From the NCBI GenBank assembly GCA_937907455.1, contig CALESQ010000019.1, positions 14,431 to 78,430 of the forward strand: 64,000 nt of DNA. Reading direction: 5' to 3'. Of this stretch, positions 33,742-43,347 are shown one piece after another (the first letter of the stretch is position 1; every line of letters begins with the position of its first letter). Position numbers and translations under genes: made by a program. This stretch comes from an uncultured Caldilineales bacterium. Its GTDB lineage: Bacteria; Chloroflexota; Anaerolineae; JAAEKA01. The notes under the pieces were generated by a model. The model was not told the origin of the DNA. It searched no databases and worked only from the letters and a program-made list of their open reading frames with translations.

Positions 33742-36057
33742 TTACTGGTCGCGGCCGCGTTTGATGATTTGGCGTAGCCGCGCGGCCGGCCCTACGCGCA
33801 GGTTGAACCATGCCTGTTGCAACAAAGGCAACACCCCTTGCCATGCAGCCCAGGCGCGGCGCGCCTGTTCCTCGCTCATTGGCCGCGGGCTGTAGCGATC
33901 TTCCACATACACTTGAGCGATAGTCTGAATGGCGTTGCTGCCCTCTGGTACTACGCCTGCCAGCGTAGCCGCCTGTTCGTGCGGGGTCTGGCTGGCAGCC
34001 ACCGGCAAACGCAAACGGTGCGCCCATTGCACCAGATGCCCGTACAACGTGGCTACCAGATGCGGGTCGAGTGTGGACGGTGTTCCCTGTTGCTGTGCCG
34101 CCTTGTTGCGTCGCCAATAGGCCCAGCCAGCCAGCGCGGCGGCAACAACTAGAGCAATTCCTAACAGGCGCGGGGCGCGGGATGTGTTGTTGTCGGTGGC
34201 TGGCAGCGGTTGAGTCGTCTCGCCACCTGTTAAGTCCTGCGCCTGTTCCGGCCCTGTCGTGTCTTCGTCCAGAGGCGGCGCAACGATTTCTTCAGCGGCG
34301 GTGTCCTGGCGATGCTGACGCACAAGGGCCAGCTCTGAGGCAGTTGGCTCGAATTCGATCCAGCCGTAGCCGGGGAAGAATACTTCGGGCCAGGAATGAC
34401 CGTGGCGTTCGCGCACCAGATAGCGCCCTGTTTCCTGGTCGTAATCGCCCTGCGAATAGCCTGCTACTACTCGCGCCGGAATGCCCAGCGTGCGTGCCAG
34501 CATGGCAAAGCTGCTGGCGTAGTAGTCACAATAGCCTTGCTTGCTTTCAAACAGGAAGTAGTTTACAGCATTGACCCCCGGCGGCGGCGCGTTGATTTGA
34601 TCGTTGTAGAGAAAACCGCGCAGATAGGTTTCCAGCGCGGTGGCCTGGTCATAGGGAGTGGCGGCACCGGCTGTCACCGTGCGTGCCAGCTCGACCACTT
34701 GCGGCGAAAGATCAGGCGGCAGGTCAAGGTAGCTGGCAGTCACCCAGGCAGGATAGACGCTGCCGGCTTCTTGCAGGTCCTCTATCGTGGCCGTGGACAG
34801 CGAAGAAACGGCCAGATATTGGTCGCCGGGGCGCAGGGTGGCATCACGGCGGTGCAGCATGGCGATTTCGGCCAGTGGCAGCCCTCCCTCGGTTTGGGCT
34901 GGCTGCACCACGTATAAATCTGCCGTGGCTTTCAGGCTGACGCGTTGCGGCTGGCCGGCTGCAACCAGCACGTTGCCGGTGTAGGTGTCCAGGGTGATGG
35001 TTTGAGTGACGGCACGGCGTGCAGCAAACTGCGGGGTTTGCACATGGTTGGCCGCATCAATAGCCTGAGCCAGCGGCGCCGTGCTCAGCCATTGGCTTCC
35101 GGTGAAAGTGGTGTAGGCCACTGCACGCCAGTAACGTCCCTCATCGCTCTTTACCTGCATAATCAGCCGGTCGGTGAGGGTGCGCGGCCCACCCAGTGTC
35201 AGCGATTTGCCGAACGCGGCGTCTCCCGCGGCAGTGCGCTGGTAGTTGAGCGAGTTGAAGAGGCGTGTCCATTCCTGCTGTACATCGCGCCAGGGGGTGC
35301 GCACCGGTTCCAGCGCGGCATCCAGCGTTTGATTGCTGCCAGCATTGGGTAGCAGTACCGCCAGGCCGATTACCAGCACGGCGAGAATGAAGCCATCACG
35401 CAGAAAATCGAGCTGGATATCGGCGGGGTAGCGCACACCGGCCTCGCGCCAGGCCAGTTCCTGTTCAGCAAGAAAACTGCGCACCGCCAGCAGCAGCGCA
35501 CAGACTACAAAGACGCCAAAGTAAAGGTTGAGCTTAGTTGGGCCAAAATAGGTATTGACCAGCAGCACCAGACCGATGGGGATAATGGCGCGCCAGACGC
35601 GTCCCTCACGAAACAGCGCCCAGGCAGAAAGGTAGCTGAGCCACCACAGCAGGATGCCCAATTGCAACAGAAACACCACATTGCTGCGCACCGGCTCTTC
35701 GCCTACCAGCAGCAACAGCCACGACCACAGGCTTACGCCGATATGCAGCACGCGTTCCGGCTCACTCAGGCCCAACGGCACGTCCGGCGTTTGACCGATC
35801 CAGTGCAGCACGGCTACCAGGCTGAGCAAAAAGCTCACCACCACCGGCCATAGGCCATCCCAGCGTGAATAGCTGAGGGCCACCCCTGCAGCAAAGCCGG
35901 TGAGCAGGATCGGCGTCAGTTCATCCATACCCGCGGCCCAGTTTGCCACGCGCAGCGAGGTTGCCAGCGCCAGCAGCAAAATCACCATCAGCGCGCCGGA
36001 AAGCCACGCGCCGGGGACGCTCATGCGGGTTGGGGAAGAGTGGGTAGTAGCCTGCAT
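33742..36057 (-). CDS. DUF3488/transglutaminase-like membrane protein
   Basis: 771 residues. The first 230 residues hold about seven transmembrane helices (DUF3488/TgpA N-terminal part). An external transglutaminase-like core follows, with the catalytic Cys in SKQGYCDYYASSFAMLAR, His in RHGHSWPEVFF and Asp-bearing GYGWIEFEPT. A further helix near 655 and a DUF4129-like C-terminal tail complete the TgpA architecture. TgpA-type proteins act in the periplasm or cell surface on unknown substrates. The start at 36057 is set by AGGAG 9 bases upstream. It is monocistronic and convergent with the M16 gene. Confidence 0.92.
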   Translation of the reverse strand: MQATTHSSPTRMSVPGAWLSGALMVILLLALATSLRVANWAAGMDELTPILLTGFAAGVALSYSRWDGLWPVVVSFLLSLVAVLHWIGQTPDVPLGLSEPERVLHIGVSLWSWLLLLVGEEPVRSNVVFLLQLGILLWWLSYLSAWALFREGRVWRAIIPIGLVLLVNTYFGPTKLNLYFGVFVVCALLLAVRSFLAEQELAWREAGVRYPADIQLDFLRDGFILAVLVIGLAVLLPNAGSNQTLDAALEPVRTPWRDVQQEWTRLFNSLNYQRTAAGDAAFGKSLTLGGPRTLTDRLIMQVKSDEGRYWRAVAYTTFTGSQWLSTAPLAQAIDAANHVQTPQFAARRAVTQTITLDTYTGNVLVAAGQPQRVSLKATADLYVVQPAQTEGGLPLAEIAMLHRRDATLRPGDQYLAVSSLSTATIEDLQEAGSVYPAWVTASYLDLPPDLSPQVVELARTVTAGAATPYDQATALETYLRGFLYNDQINAPPPGVNAVNYFLFESKQGYCDYYASSFAMLARTLGIPARVVAGYSQGDYDQETGRYLVRERHGHSWPEVFFPGYGWIEFEPTASELALVRQHRQDTAAEEIVAPPLDEDTTGPEQAQDLTGGETTQPLPATDNNTSRAPRLLGIALVVAAALAGWAYWRRNKAAQQQGTPSTLDPHLVATLYGHLVQWAHRLRLPVAASQTPHEQAATLAGVVPEGSNAIQTIAQVYVEDRYSPRPMSEEQARRAWAAWQGVLPLLQQAWFNLRVGPAARLRQIIKRGRDQ

Positions 36058-36378
36058 TCGGGGGTTCTCCTGTGGGCCTATTGTAGGGCTTGCCCGCAGA
36101 CGTGTCAAGTGATCTGCGTTCCGCTCCTGGCACGTTACAACGGCAGGGTTTCGCAAAACCCCGTCAATGGGCGGATGTGTCGCCCTGCGCAGTGTGCCGC
36201 GCCCCTGGCCTCATGCCAACAGCAGCGCATGGCCTGGTCTGGCAAGCCTGCTCAAGATGGCAGACACCATCTCAGGCTTCTGTAAAGCCCTGTTGTGGCG
36301 GTGATACAACTTGCCGAATTGTCAGGTTACTGGTATGCTATAGCCACTATATGCCTTGCAGCAAAAGGAGTGAACCGT
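36058..36378. other. Divergent intergenic region
   Basis: This 321-base gap lies between the transglutaminase-like gene (minus) and a small plus-strand gene. It holds a short hairpin (GGGTTT, loop, AAACCC at about 36146-36162) and a plus-strand promoter candidate at 36311-36339. No gene is recognised. Confidence 0.4.
36311..36339 (+). promoter_or_regulatory. Candidate promoter of small hypothetical gene
   Basis: TTGCCG (36311-36316), 17 bases and TATGCT (36334-36339), 39 bases before the ATG. Confidence 0.45.
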
Positions 36379-36678
36379 ATGATGAAATTGCTGATGAGCT
36401 GGGACATCAAAACAGGTCGCGAACAGCCCTATTTCGAATTCATTGTGCGAGAATTTGCGCCCAAGATGATGCGCCTGGGGCTGCAACCTACAGAGGCGTG
36501 GTATACCGTGTATGGGGATGGCCCGCAAATCCTCACCGGCGGGGTGACCAACGACCTGGCAGCGATGGATCAAATTCTCGACAGCGAGGACTGGAACACC
36601 CTGCGCGCCCAACTGCTTAACTATGTCACCAACTATAGCCAGAAGGTGATACCGGCCAGCGGCAGTTTTCAGCTTTAA
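36379..36678 (+). CDS. Hypothetical small soluble protein
   Basis: 99 residues, no signal peptide and no membrane helix. It begins MMKLLMSWDIKTGREQPYFE and ends VIPASGSFQL; GLQPTEAWYTVYGDG in the middle suggests a small alpha/beta (ferredoxin-like) fold such as an NIPSNAP or dimeric barrel type, but no family is claimed. AAGGAG lies 8 bases before the ATG. It stands alone, with its own promoter candidate and a strong terminator after it. Confidence 0.8.
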   Translation: MMKLLMSWDIKTGREQPYFEFIVREFAPKMMRLGLQPTEAWYTVYGDGPQILTGGVTNDLAAMDQILDSEDWNTLRAQLLNYVTNYSQKVIPASGSFQL

Positions 36679-36712
36679 CAGCAGCGGCGAAGCTGGTTAA
36701 TTTACATAATAT

Positions 36713-36747
36713 AAAACGGCCTCACCATTGGGTGAGGCCGTTTTTTT
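36713..36747. terminator. Bidirectional terminator
   Basis: AAAACGGCCTCACC pairs with GGTGAGGCCGTTTT around ATTG, with seven T's on the plus strand and A's on the left. It serves the hypothetical gene and the convergent FmdB-type gene. Confidence 0.95.
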
Positions 36748-36772
36748 ATCAGCGTTTAGCCAGTCTGTGAGT

Positions 36773-37099
36773 TTAGTCGGCGGCTTTTTCGGCAGTTTTA
36801 GCCGGCGCGGTGGTGTCGGCTGCAGCGGCGGGCTTGGTCTCAGCCTTGTCGCTGCTACCGCTGTTGTCACCCTCACCTTTGCTGTCGCCATCACGCTTGC
36901 CCGGTGGCATGGTGGAGGACTTGCCGCGGTTGTCGGTGACATAGAAACCGGAGCCTTTAAAGATCACACCTACCGGCTGGATGACGCGGTGCACAGGCCC
37001 ATCGCATCTTGGGCAAATCCGCAGGGGATCTTCGCTGAAGCGCTGCAACTTCTCGAAGTGCAAATCACAGCTTTCGCATTCATATTCGTAAACAGGCAT
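36773..37099 (-). CDS. FmdB-type zinc ribbon protein
   Basis: 108 residues. The N-terminal zinc ribbon MPVYEYECESCDLHFEKLQR carries the first CxxC (residues 8-11) and ICPRCDG the second (about 29-32); GVIFKGSGFYVTDN is the conserved family end. The last 50 residues are a low-complexity Lys/Asp/Ala tail. FmdB-family proteins are putative regulatory or assembly proteins of unknown function. AGGAAGG lies about 10 bases before the ATG. Confidence 0.93.
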   Translation of the reverse strand: MPVYEYECESCDLHFEKLQRFSEDPLRICPRCDGPVHRVIQPVGVIFKGSGFYVTDNRGKSSTMPPGKRDGDSKGEGDNSGSSDKAETKPAAAADTTAPAKTAEKAAD

Positions 37100-37192
37100 A
37101 CATCTAACCTTCCTGAACAGTACTGCCGGCAATAATTGCCTGGGCAATTATACTCAAGCGCGGCGATATTTCAAAGTGCCGGCGGGTAGTTG

Positions 37193-37600
37193 TCAGGCAT
37201 ACCAGGTCCATTTTGAGCCGCGCATCTCGCGCACAATGTCGGTGGTGGAAAGCATTCCCAGTGGCATCAGCCGGTCATCTTGTGACTGCACCACCACCAG
37301 GCGGTGGATGCGGCGCGCCAGCATCAGGTCAATAGCCTGCTGCACCGTGGCATTGGGTGACACGCTGACCACACCTTCGGTCATAATATCGGCTGCTGTG
37401 AGCTGTTCCAGATCGGCAGCGTGGTGCGGGATGATATCCATGTGCGATACAATGCCTACAGCCTCGCCTGTATCGCCTACTACCACCAGCGCGTGAATAT
37501 CGGTGTCGCTTAGGGTGCGCACCACCTCGGCCACGGTGGCATCATGGCGACAACTGATCACACCGTTGTGCATTACAGTTCGTACCAGTTTGTGCAGCAT
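37193..37600 (-). CDS. Two-CBS-domain protein
   Basis: 135 residues made only of a CBS pair: VRTVMHNGVISCRHDATVAE (about 6-25) and AADIMTEGVVSVSPNATVQQ (about 69-88), each followed by the hydrophobic strand and Asp-Ile turn (GIVSHMDII, GMLSTTDIV). It probably binds adenosine nucleotides and regulates a partner. ACGGAG lies about 10 bases upstream of the ATG. Neighbours are the FmdB and rhodanese genes on the same strand. Confidence 0.92.
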   Translation of the reverse strand: MLHKLVRTVMHNGVISCRHDATVAEVVRTLSDTDIHALVVVGDTGEAVGIVSHMDIIPHHAADLEQLTAADIMTEGVVSVSPNATVQQAIDLMLARRIHRLVVVQSQDDRLMPLGMLSTTDIVREMRGSKWTWYA

Positions 37601-37694
37601 AGCATACGCTCCGTTTAAGAAGGCAGACCTTAGTTACAAAATGCTAATCATCCCGAAGGGGCCGCGGTTAAAGCCGGTATTGCTGGATAGGTTC

Positions 37695-38102
37695 TTAGCG
37701 GCGGAAATCGCTTTCGGTTGTGCCGCCACACAGCGCCCAGTCGGTGATGCCGCCAGCCAGGCTGCTGGCCTCAATGCCGTTACGCAGCAAATAGTCGGCC
37801 ACGCTGTAAGAGCGATGGCCGTGGGCACAGACCACCACCCACGGCAGGGCAGCATCCAGCTCACTCAGCCGCGCGGGGATGTCGTTCATAGCGATGTGCA
37901 GGCTGCCGGGAATGCGCATCTGCGCGCGTTCAAACGGCTCGCGGCAGTCCAGCAGGTTGATCTGCGCGCCCGCGCTCACCTGGGCAATCAGCCTTGCGGC
38001 TTGCACTTCGACCACATGCACGGGGGGCGGGTTAGGTTCTGTCCGTAACGGCTTAGCAGGTGGTTGAACGGTTCTTTTTTTGAAAAGGTTGGAAAGGGGC
38101 AT
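37695..38102 (-). CDS. Rhodanese-like sulfurtransferase domain protein
   Basis: 135 residues. The rhodanese fold covers about 35-132, with INLLDCREPFERAQMRIPGS as the CH2A-like motif and the active loop VVVCAHGHRSYS with Cys near 97. Single-domain rhodaneses carry a persulfide on this Cys. The first 30 residues are Lys/Pro-rich and unlike the family. The start at 38102 is the best ATG but the ribosome site is weak. Upstream is a short stretch of 8-base tandem repeats. Confidence 0.9.
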   Translation of the reverse strand: MPLSNLFKKRTVQPPAKPLRTEPNPPPVHVVEVQAARLIAQVSAGAQINLLDCREPFERAQMRIPGSLHIAMNDIPARLSELDAALPWVVVCAHGHRSYSVADYLLRNGIEASSLAGGITDWALCGGTTESDFRR

Positions 38103-38170
38103 AGAGGTGATTGATAGATCGGTACGCCGAAGGCGGGTAAACAAATAGACAGGTGGGGAAGTAGGGAGGT

Positions 38171-38202
38171 GATTGGAAGATTGGAAGATTGGTGAATTGG
38201 TG
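38171..38202. repeat. Short 8-base tandem repeat
   Basis: Four 8-base units follow one another: GATTGGAA, GATTGGAA, GATTGGTG, AATTGGTG. The flanking stretch 38110-38170 is also purine-rich and repetitive. It lies between the AmaP-like and rhodanese genes. Confidence 0.7.
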
Positions 38203-38259
38203 CATGAGAAGGAGGCGAGGAATGGGCAACTCGCAACTCTCAGCTTTCCTATCATCATG

Positions 38260-38820
38260 TCAAAGCAGCGGGCGGTAGGGAGCGTGATCAATGTTGACTT
38301 TGATGCGGTTGAGCTGTAAGCCCATCTGCGTTTCAATCACGTCACGCGCCACAGCCACGACTTCTTCGGTTTTCAGCGGCACATCTACATCGGGCGCGGT
38401 TTGCAGGTTGATGTCTACATCCATGGCGCGGCCGCGCGTGCGTACCACCGGCGTCACCTGGTTGACGTCGGCCAACTGGTCAATGTGCCACGCCAGCCGA
38501 CGACTGACCGACTCGGCGGTCACCTCGGCCTGGCCGCCTGAGGGCAGGCGCATAGTAACCACAGCCGGTGCTTTGCGGCGCAATTGCTGCATCATCCAGA
38601 CGGCCAGCAGCAGCGATACCACCACCACCACGCCCAGCCGCGCTAGCAGATATAGCCAATCGGGCAGAGTCGTTGTTGCCTGCGCCAGGTTGCTTTCAAT
38701 CCGGTTCAGGGCTTGGCGCGCCCATGCCAGGGCTTGTGTTGGGGCCAGCGCCAGGGCCACCAGGGCAAGCCATAAAACTACCGCCAACAGCACGGCGATG
38801 AGGCGGTTGATGATGTTCAT
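38260..38820 (-). CDS. AmaP-like (alkaline shock response membrane anchor) protein
   Basis: 186 residues. Two transmembrane helices (about 5-28 and 54-76) are followed by a soluble Asp23-like segment (EVTAESVSRRLAWHIDQLAD and RVMDV-type strands ending KVNIDHAPYRPLL). The layout matches AmaP, which anchors Asp23 proteins in Gram-positive bacteria. No Asp23 gene is adjacent. The start overlaps the upstream YfhO-like stop by 4 bases (ATGA), so it is translationally coupled to the glycosylation operon. Confidence 0.8.
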   Translation of the reverse strand: MNIINRLIAVLLAVVLWLALVALALAPTQALAWARQALNRIESNLAQATTTLPDWLYLLARLGVVVVVSLLLAVWMMQQLRRKAPAVVTMRLPSGGQAEVTAESVSRRLAWHIDQLADVNQVTPVVRTRGRAMDVDINLQTAPDVDVPLKTEEVVAVARDVIETQMGLQLNRIKVNIDHAPYRPLL

Positions 38821-41762
38821 CTCGTTTGCTCCTCGGCAAAATTGTGGCGGCGCCGTGCGCTCCACACGGCTACCCCAGCCAGAGCCAACCCGGCCAGCAG
38901 GCTTATGCGCGCACCTTGTTGCAACGATGTCGGCGCGAAATTGAATTCTACCCGATGATGCCCCGCAGGTACAAACACGGCACGGAACAAATAGTTGGCG
39001 TGCAGCAGGGGGGCGGGCGTTTCGTCCACCCGCACTTGCCAGCCCGGATACCAGGTGTCGCTCAGTATCAGCACAGCCGGTGCAGCCAGATCCACCGCAA
39101 AAGTCAGTTGCTCCGGCTGATCGGTCAGCACGCGCACGGTTTCGGGCGCACCCGCGGGAACCAGGGCCGCCGCAGTCGCATCCAGTTCGGCCGCGCTCAG
39201 CTCATCGGCCAGCAGCACCACTTGCTGCGTCGGATCGAAGTCTGCGGCAGCCAGCAGATGCAGGGCCGCCGCGTCATCGTTCGCTACGCGCACCTGGCGC
39301 ACCAGATGCACGCGCGGCAGGCTATCGGTGCGATAGACCTTGACATCGCCGGAATGTACGCGCTCGAAAGCACCATCTGCGGGCAAGGTCAATGCTGCGT
39401 GGGCTCCGGTACGCGCATCCAGCAGGCTGATACCGCGCAGCGCCAACGTGGCCTGTTCACTTACATTGCGCACAGTCAGGTGGCTAGGTGTGAACTCTGC
39501 GGGCCACTGCCAGCGCGTCAGATAATCCCAGCCGCTTGCACCGCGCGGCCAGGCCATGCGCGCCGCGGGCTGGGTATGGCGCACAGCACTTTGCCAGCCC
39601 CCTTCTGCTGTCTGTTGGCCTGTCAGCCAGCGTTCAGTCAGCTCGCCGCCTTCGCCGTGCAGGGTAAGTATGGCTACCGGTGTGCCGTCGGGTAAATCTG
39701 CTGCGCCTTGCAAATAGCTCCAGATGCCTGCGCCGGTGGCTGTCAGGCGGTCGGTTGGCAGTGTCACCGCCTGGCCGGGCGCAAGCAGGGTGGTTAATTC
39801 CAGGTCATAATAGACGTTGTCGCGCCATACGTCGAAACTCTTGTCGGTGAGGACATGCGTCACCCCCAGCAGCTTCAGCCAGCGTGTCGCAGGTACAGCC
39901 GCAAGCTGCTCGCGCAGGCGGCCATCTTCGGCCACGGCATCGGGGGGAATCAGCAACGACTGCACATCTACCGTGCGGCGCAGCGGCAGCACGCCGCCAT
40001 CGTAGCCATCAGCCGCGGGCAAGCCCCACAGCATCGGCAGGTTGGGGGCCACAATTTCTTGCTGTTTCACCGCCACCAGCAGATCGTAAAAGCCCTGTTC
40101 TGAAAGCCACGGCGCGAAAATCTGCTCCAGCTCGGCCTGGTCACCGGGGTCGTAGGTGATGCCCGACAGGCTGAGGAAGCGCCCCGGCAGGTGGCCTGCG
40201 GCCTCAGCCGCTTGACGTGCAGCCAGCAGCACCGCCGGGGCATTGCGCAAACCGGCAACCGCCTGCGGCGCGGTGGGATGGCGATGGTCCAGCACATTGG
40301 CTGCCAGGGCTAATTCGGCCAGCAGCGCGGCCAGCAGCAGGCCGCGGCGCAGCGCAAGCGGCTGAGGCAAGCGCACGGCCGCGGCTACAACCAGCGCCGC
40401 AGCCAGCCAGAGCAGCCAGGTGCGCGGGCCGGGCCACTGCTGCACCACCAGCAAGGCGCTCAGCAGCAATGCGGCGGCAACCCACCCCACGCGCTGCCCC
40501 CGCGGCCAGCTCAGGCGCATCGGGCGCGCCGCCAGCGCCTCGATGCCATAGGCGGCCAATACGCTTACGCCAAAGGTGTAGAGCATCAGCCAGCGTGCCG
40601 GCGCGCGGAACAGGTCAAAGCCGGGCACAAAACGCACCAGCAGCAGGTAAAGCGGGTTGTACGCGCCCAGCGCCAACCCTGCACCAATCACAGTGAAGGC
40701 TAGCGCCACCCCGCGCGGCCCGCTCAGGCGACCACGGCGGGCGGTGAGCAGCCCCCAGGCGGCCAGCAGCAGGGCAATTACGCCGATATAGCCCACGTAT
40801 TCGCCAAATGCGGGGGTAGCAAAGCGCGCCGCCAGGTTCTCGCCGTAGCTGGGCAGTAAGGTGAGCAGCAGGCCGCGCGGCTCCAGCGAAAAGGCCACTG
40901 CCTCGCGCCAGCTCAGGCCGCCGCTGCGGATGGAAAGCGCCGACAGCTCCAGGGTGGGCAGCAGTTGCAGCGCGGCCAGCGCCGCGCTTGCGCCGATGGC
41001 CGCCAGCAGCAGCACGGTATGTTGCAGCGCCGCACCGGCCTCGGCGCGGGCAAAGGCCACGGGGTTACCGCGCCGCCGCGCAGCGATTTGGCTGCTCAAT
41101 GCCGCCAGCAGCGGCCAGATGGCTGCCAGCAGCAGCCCCATCAGGACGATGAAGGAGCTTTGGCTGTGGCCGGCCAGCAGGTGCAGCCCCAATGCCGCGG
41201 CCAATACGGCCCAGGCAACGCCATTGAAGCGGCGGCCCGGCCGCGGGGCCGTGAACGCAGACAGAGTCAGCAGCCAGGGCAGCCAGGCGGCCACGCTTAT
41301 TTGGTTGATCTGTCCGGCGCGCGCGCCCAGATAGCCGCTCAGGCTCCAGACGAACGCTGCGGTCAGTGCAGCCGCCCAGCCGAGGCGCGCCACCCGGCGA
41401 ACGTACACGGCGCTGCCCAGCGCAGTCAGCCACAGGTGCAGCGCCAGCGAGGCTTTCAGGCTGGCCGCGGCATCCAGGCCAATCCAGGGCCAGTGCAGCG
41501 GATAGAATACCGCGCTTTGCGGGTTGGCCAGAAATGGCACTCCCATAAACAAATAGGGGTTCCACAGCGGCAAATGACCGGCGCGCAGCGCGGCGTTGGC
41601 AAAGGCGCGGTAGGGGGTGAAATAGGTGAAGGCATCTCCCGCGCCTTGTACGCGGTTGGTGAGCAGCAACGGCGCATAGACCAGCAGCACCGCCGCGGCC
41701 AGCCCCGCAGCTACCAGCAGCCAGCGTAGCGCCTGGGTGGTGCGGGTGGGCTTAGCGGGCAT
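38817..41762 (-). CDS. YfhO-like polytopic membrane protein (GT-C fold)
   Basis: 981 residues. The N-terminal half holds about 12 transmembrane helices; the first outer loop GAGDAFTYFTPYRAFANAAL and LWNPYLFMGVPFLANPQSAV are typical of YfhO-family proteins. A long extracytoplasmic domain (about 510-945) includes VLILSDTWYPGWQVRVDETP, a conserved C-terminal motif, before a last helix. YfhO glycosylates lipoteichoic acid in Bacillus; here it probably acts on a cell-surface polymer. It overlaps the upstream GT39 gene by 11 bases and the downstream AmaP-like gene by 4 bases. Confidence 0.9.
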   Translation of the reverse strand: MPAKPTRTTQALRWLLVAAGLAAAVLLVYAPLLLTNRVQGAGDAFTYFTPYRAFANAALRAGHLPLWNPYLFMGVPFLANPQSAVFYPLHWPWIGLDAAASLKASLALHLWLTALGSAVYVRRVARLGWAAALTAAFVWSLSGYLGARAGQINQISVAAWLPWLLTLSAFTAPRPGRRFNGVAWAVLAAALGLHLLAGHSQSSFIVLMGLLLAAIWPLLAALSSQIAARRRGNPVAFARAEAGAALQHTVLLLAAIGASAALAALQLLPTLELSALSIRSGGLSWREAVAFSLEPRGLLLTLLPSYGENLAARFATPAFGEYVGYIGVIALLLAAWGLLTARRGRLSGPRGVALAFTVIGAGLALGAYNPLYLLLVRFVPGFDLFRAPARWLMLYTFGVSVLAAYGIEALAARPMRLSWPRGQRVGWVAAALLLSALLVVQQWPGPRTWLLWLAAALVVAAAVRLPQPLALRRGLLLAALLAELALAANVLDHRHPTAPQAVAGLRNAPAVLLAARQAAEAAGHLPGRFLSLSGITYDPGDQAELEQIFAPWLSEQGFYDLLVAVKQQEIVAPNLPMLWGLPAADGYDGGVLPLRRTVDVQSLLIPPDAVAEDGRLREQLAAVPATRWLKLLGVTHVLTDKSFDVWRDNVYYDLELTTLLAPGQAVTLPTDRLTATGAGIWSYLQGAADLPDGTPVAILTLHGEGGELTERWLTGQQTAEGGWQSAVRHTQPAARMAWPRGASGWDYLTRWQWPAEFTPSHLTVRNVSEQATLALRGISLLDARTGAHAALTLPADGAFERVHSGDVKVYRTDSLPRVHLVRQVRVANDDAAALHLLAAADFDPTQQVVLLADELSAAELDATAAALVPAGAPETVRVLTDQPEQLTFAVDLAAPAVLILSDTWYPGWQVRVDETPAPLLHANYLFRAVFVPAGHHRVEFNFAPTSLQQGARISLLAGLALAGVAVWSARRRHNFAEEQTR

Positions 41763-43338
41763 GGGTGGGGGCTGCTGCGGCAGCGGGTACAATGCGATAC
41801 AGGCTTGCGGCCTGGTGACTGGTGGCGGCAGACTGGTCATTGGCGAATGTCGGCAACAGGGCGAAGCCGCGATCTTGCAGCGCGGCGGCCGCCGCGGCTA
41901 TGTCATCGCCTGCGGCAAAGGCTACCAGCGCCGGTGCTGGGCTGGATGCTGCGACCGCGGTTGCCAGATCAGCAGGCGTGGCCCACCAACGCAGTTTCAC
42001 GGGGGTGCGGTAAAGGTAGAAGCTGTAGTGCCAACCCAGCCGATGTTGGTAGACCACGGTGTCTGCTGGCTGCTGACGTAGCCAGGCAGCACTTTGTGCT
42101 ACGCCGCGGTACAGGCCGGCATCGGCCAGCGGCAGGCGGGCTGATGCGCCCATCATGCCATTGACTAGCAGCGCGGCTCCCAGCAGCACAGGCAGGACGC
42201 GCCGGGGCGAGGAGTCGGCTGCGGCCAGCAGCCGCGCTATGGGCAGCGCCAGCAGGGGAACCAGTGGCAGCGCGTAGCGATCCCACGGGGCCAGGGTGGT
42301 GAAGAGATGCAGCAGCAGATAGCCCAGAGCCACGAGCAGCAGGATGGCATCGGTGCGCTGCCAGGCAGGCCGGGTACGCTGCCGCAGCAGCAGGGCCGCG
42401 GCGATCAGCCACACGGGCCAGCCCAAAGCCAGCCCTATCAGCTCTGCCCATTGCCCCAGCCGAGGCCAGAACGAGGCATCCAGCGCCCAGTGCAGGCCGC
42501 CATAGGTGGCTGCGCTGCGTTGCCAGTAGCTGGGCAGCCATTGCCAGCGCAGGCTGTCCCACCACAACACCAGCACAGCCACCAGCAAAAAGCCTTGTAA
42601 AGCCTGCCAGCGCTGCCGTGCAGCGCCGGGGCCACTAATCTGAAAATCGCTCGGGTTGGGTTTTGACCGGGCTTGTTCGTTTTCATCCGCGTTTGTGCGC
42701 CCAGCGTATGGATGGCTGCTTTGCCACCAGATCAGGCCGGTCAGGGCGGGCAAAAACAGCACAGCTTGTTGTTTGGTGGCATAGGCCAGGCCGCAGGCCA
42801 CACCGGCTAGCCAGTTACGGCGCGCCAGGGCGGCCCACCAGGCCAGCAACAGCCACAGCAACAGCCAGGGGTCAGTGAACAGGGTGGCTGACAGGCGGAC
42901 GGCCAGAGGTGACAGCGCCATCAGCGCCAGCGCCAGCGTTGCGGTGCGCGTGTCATGCAGGCGTCGCGCAATTAGCCAGAAAAGTATCAGGCTGAGGCTG
43001 GAGGCAACTACGGCTGCCAGCCGTCCAGCCAGGGCCAGCCAAGCGGGATCAAAGGGGCCGGTGTGTGGATAGCCCAGCAGCCGGAACAGTCCGGCCAACA
43101 GGTAGGGCAGCCAGGGGGGCTTGTCTACGGCTACGTGCAGCAGGGCGGGGTCGCTGCCGTCGGCAATGCGTAAGGCCCAACCCGCGTACAACGCTTCGTC
43201 TGGGTGCAGGTCGCTGTGAGCCAACACCAGCAGGCGCGCGCCTATGCCCAGCAGCAGCAGCGCGGGCAACATGCCGGACAGCCAGCGCGGGGCTGCGGTC
43301 AGGCGGTGATGCGGATGAAGGACAAGCGCAGAGTCCAC
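41752..43338 (-). CDS. GT39/ArnT-like membrane glycosyltransferase
   Basis: 528 residues with about 12 transmembrane helices. The first outer loop carries HSDLHPDEALYAGWALRIAD, the acidic motif of GT-C enzymes, followed by VDKPPWLPYLLAGL, which is characteristic of family 39/ArnT transferases. They use polyprenyl-phosphate sugars on the outer face of the membrane. The GTG start lies 9 bases after the upstream GT2 stop, and the gene overlaps the YfhO-like gene by 11 bases. A later ATG start is possible. Confidence 0.9.
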   Translation of the reverse strand: MDSALVLHPHHRLTAAPRWLSGMLPALLLLGIGARLLVLAHSDLHPDEALYAGWALRIADGSDPALLHVAVDKPPWLPYLLAGLFRLLGYPHTGPFDPAWLALAGRLAAVVASSLSLILFWLIARRLHDTRTATLALALMALSPLAVRLSATLFTDPWLLLWLLLAWWAALARRNWLAGVACGLAYATKQQAVLFLPALTGLIWWQSSHPYAGRTNADENEQARSKPNPSDFQISGPGAARQRWQALQGFLLVAVLVLWWDSLRWQWLPSYWQRSAATYGGLHWALDASFWPRLGQWAELIGLALGWPVWLIAAALLLRQRTRPAWQRTDAILLLVALGYLLLHLFTTLAPWDRYALPLVPLLALPIARLLAAADSSPRRVLPVLLGAALLVNGMMGASARLPLADAGLYRGVAQSAAWLRQQPADTVVYQHRLGWHYSFYLYRTPVKLRWWATPADLATAVAASSPAPALVAFAAGDDIAAAAAALQDRGFALLPTFANDQSAATSHQAASLYRIVPAAAAAPTHAR

Positions 43339-43347
43339 AGCAGGGGG

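Noticed and set aside
38817..41762. Long plus-strand open frames opposite the YfhO-like and GT39 genes
   Set aside because: They are GC-driven shadows with Arg/Pro/Ala-rich low-complexity translations and no motifs; the minus-strand frames carry clear membrane and family patterns.
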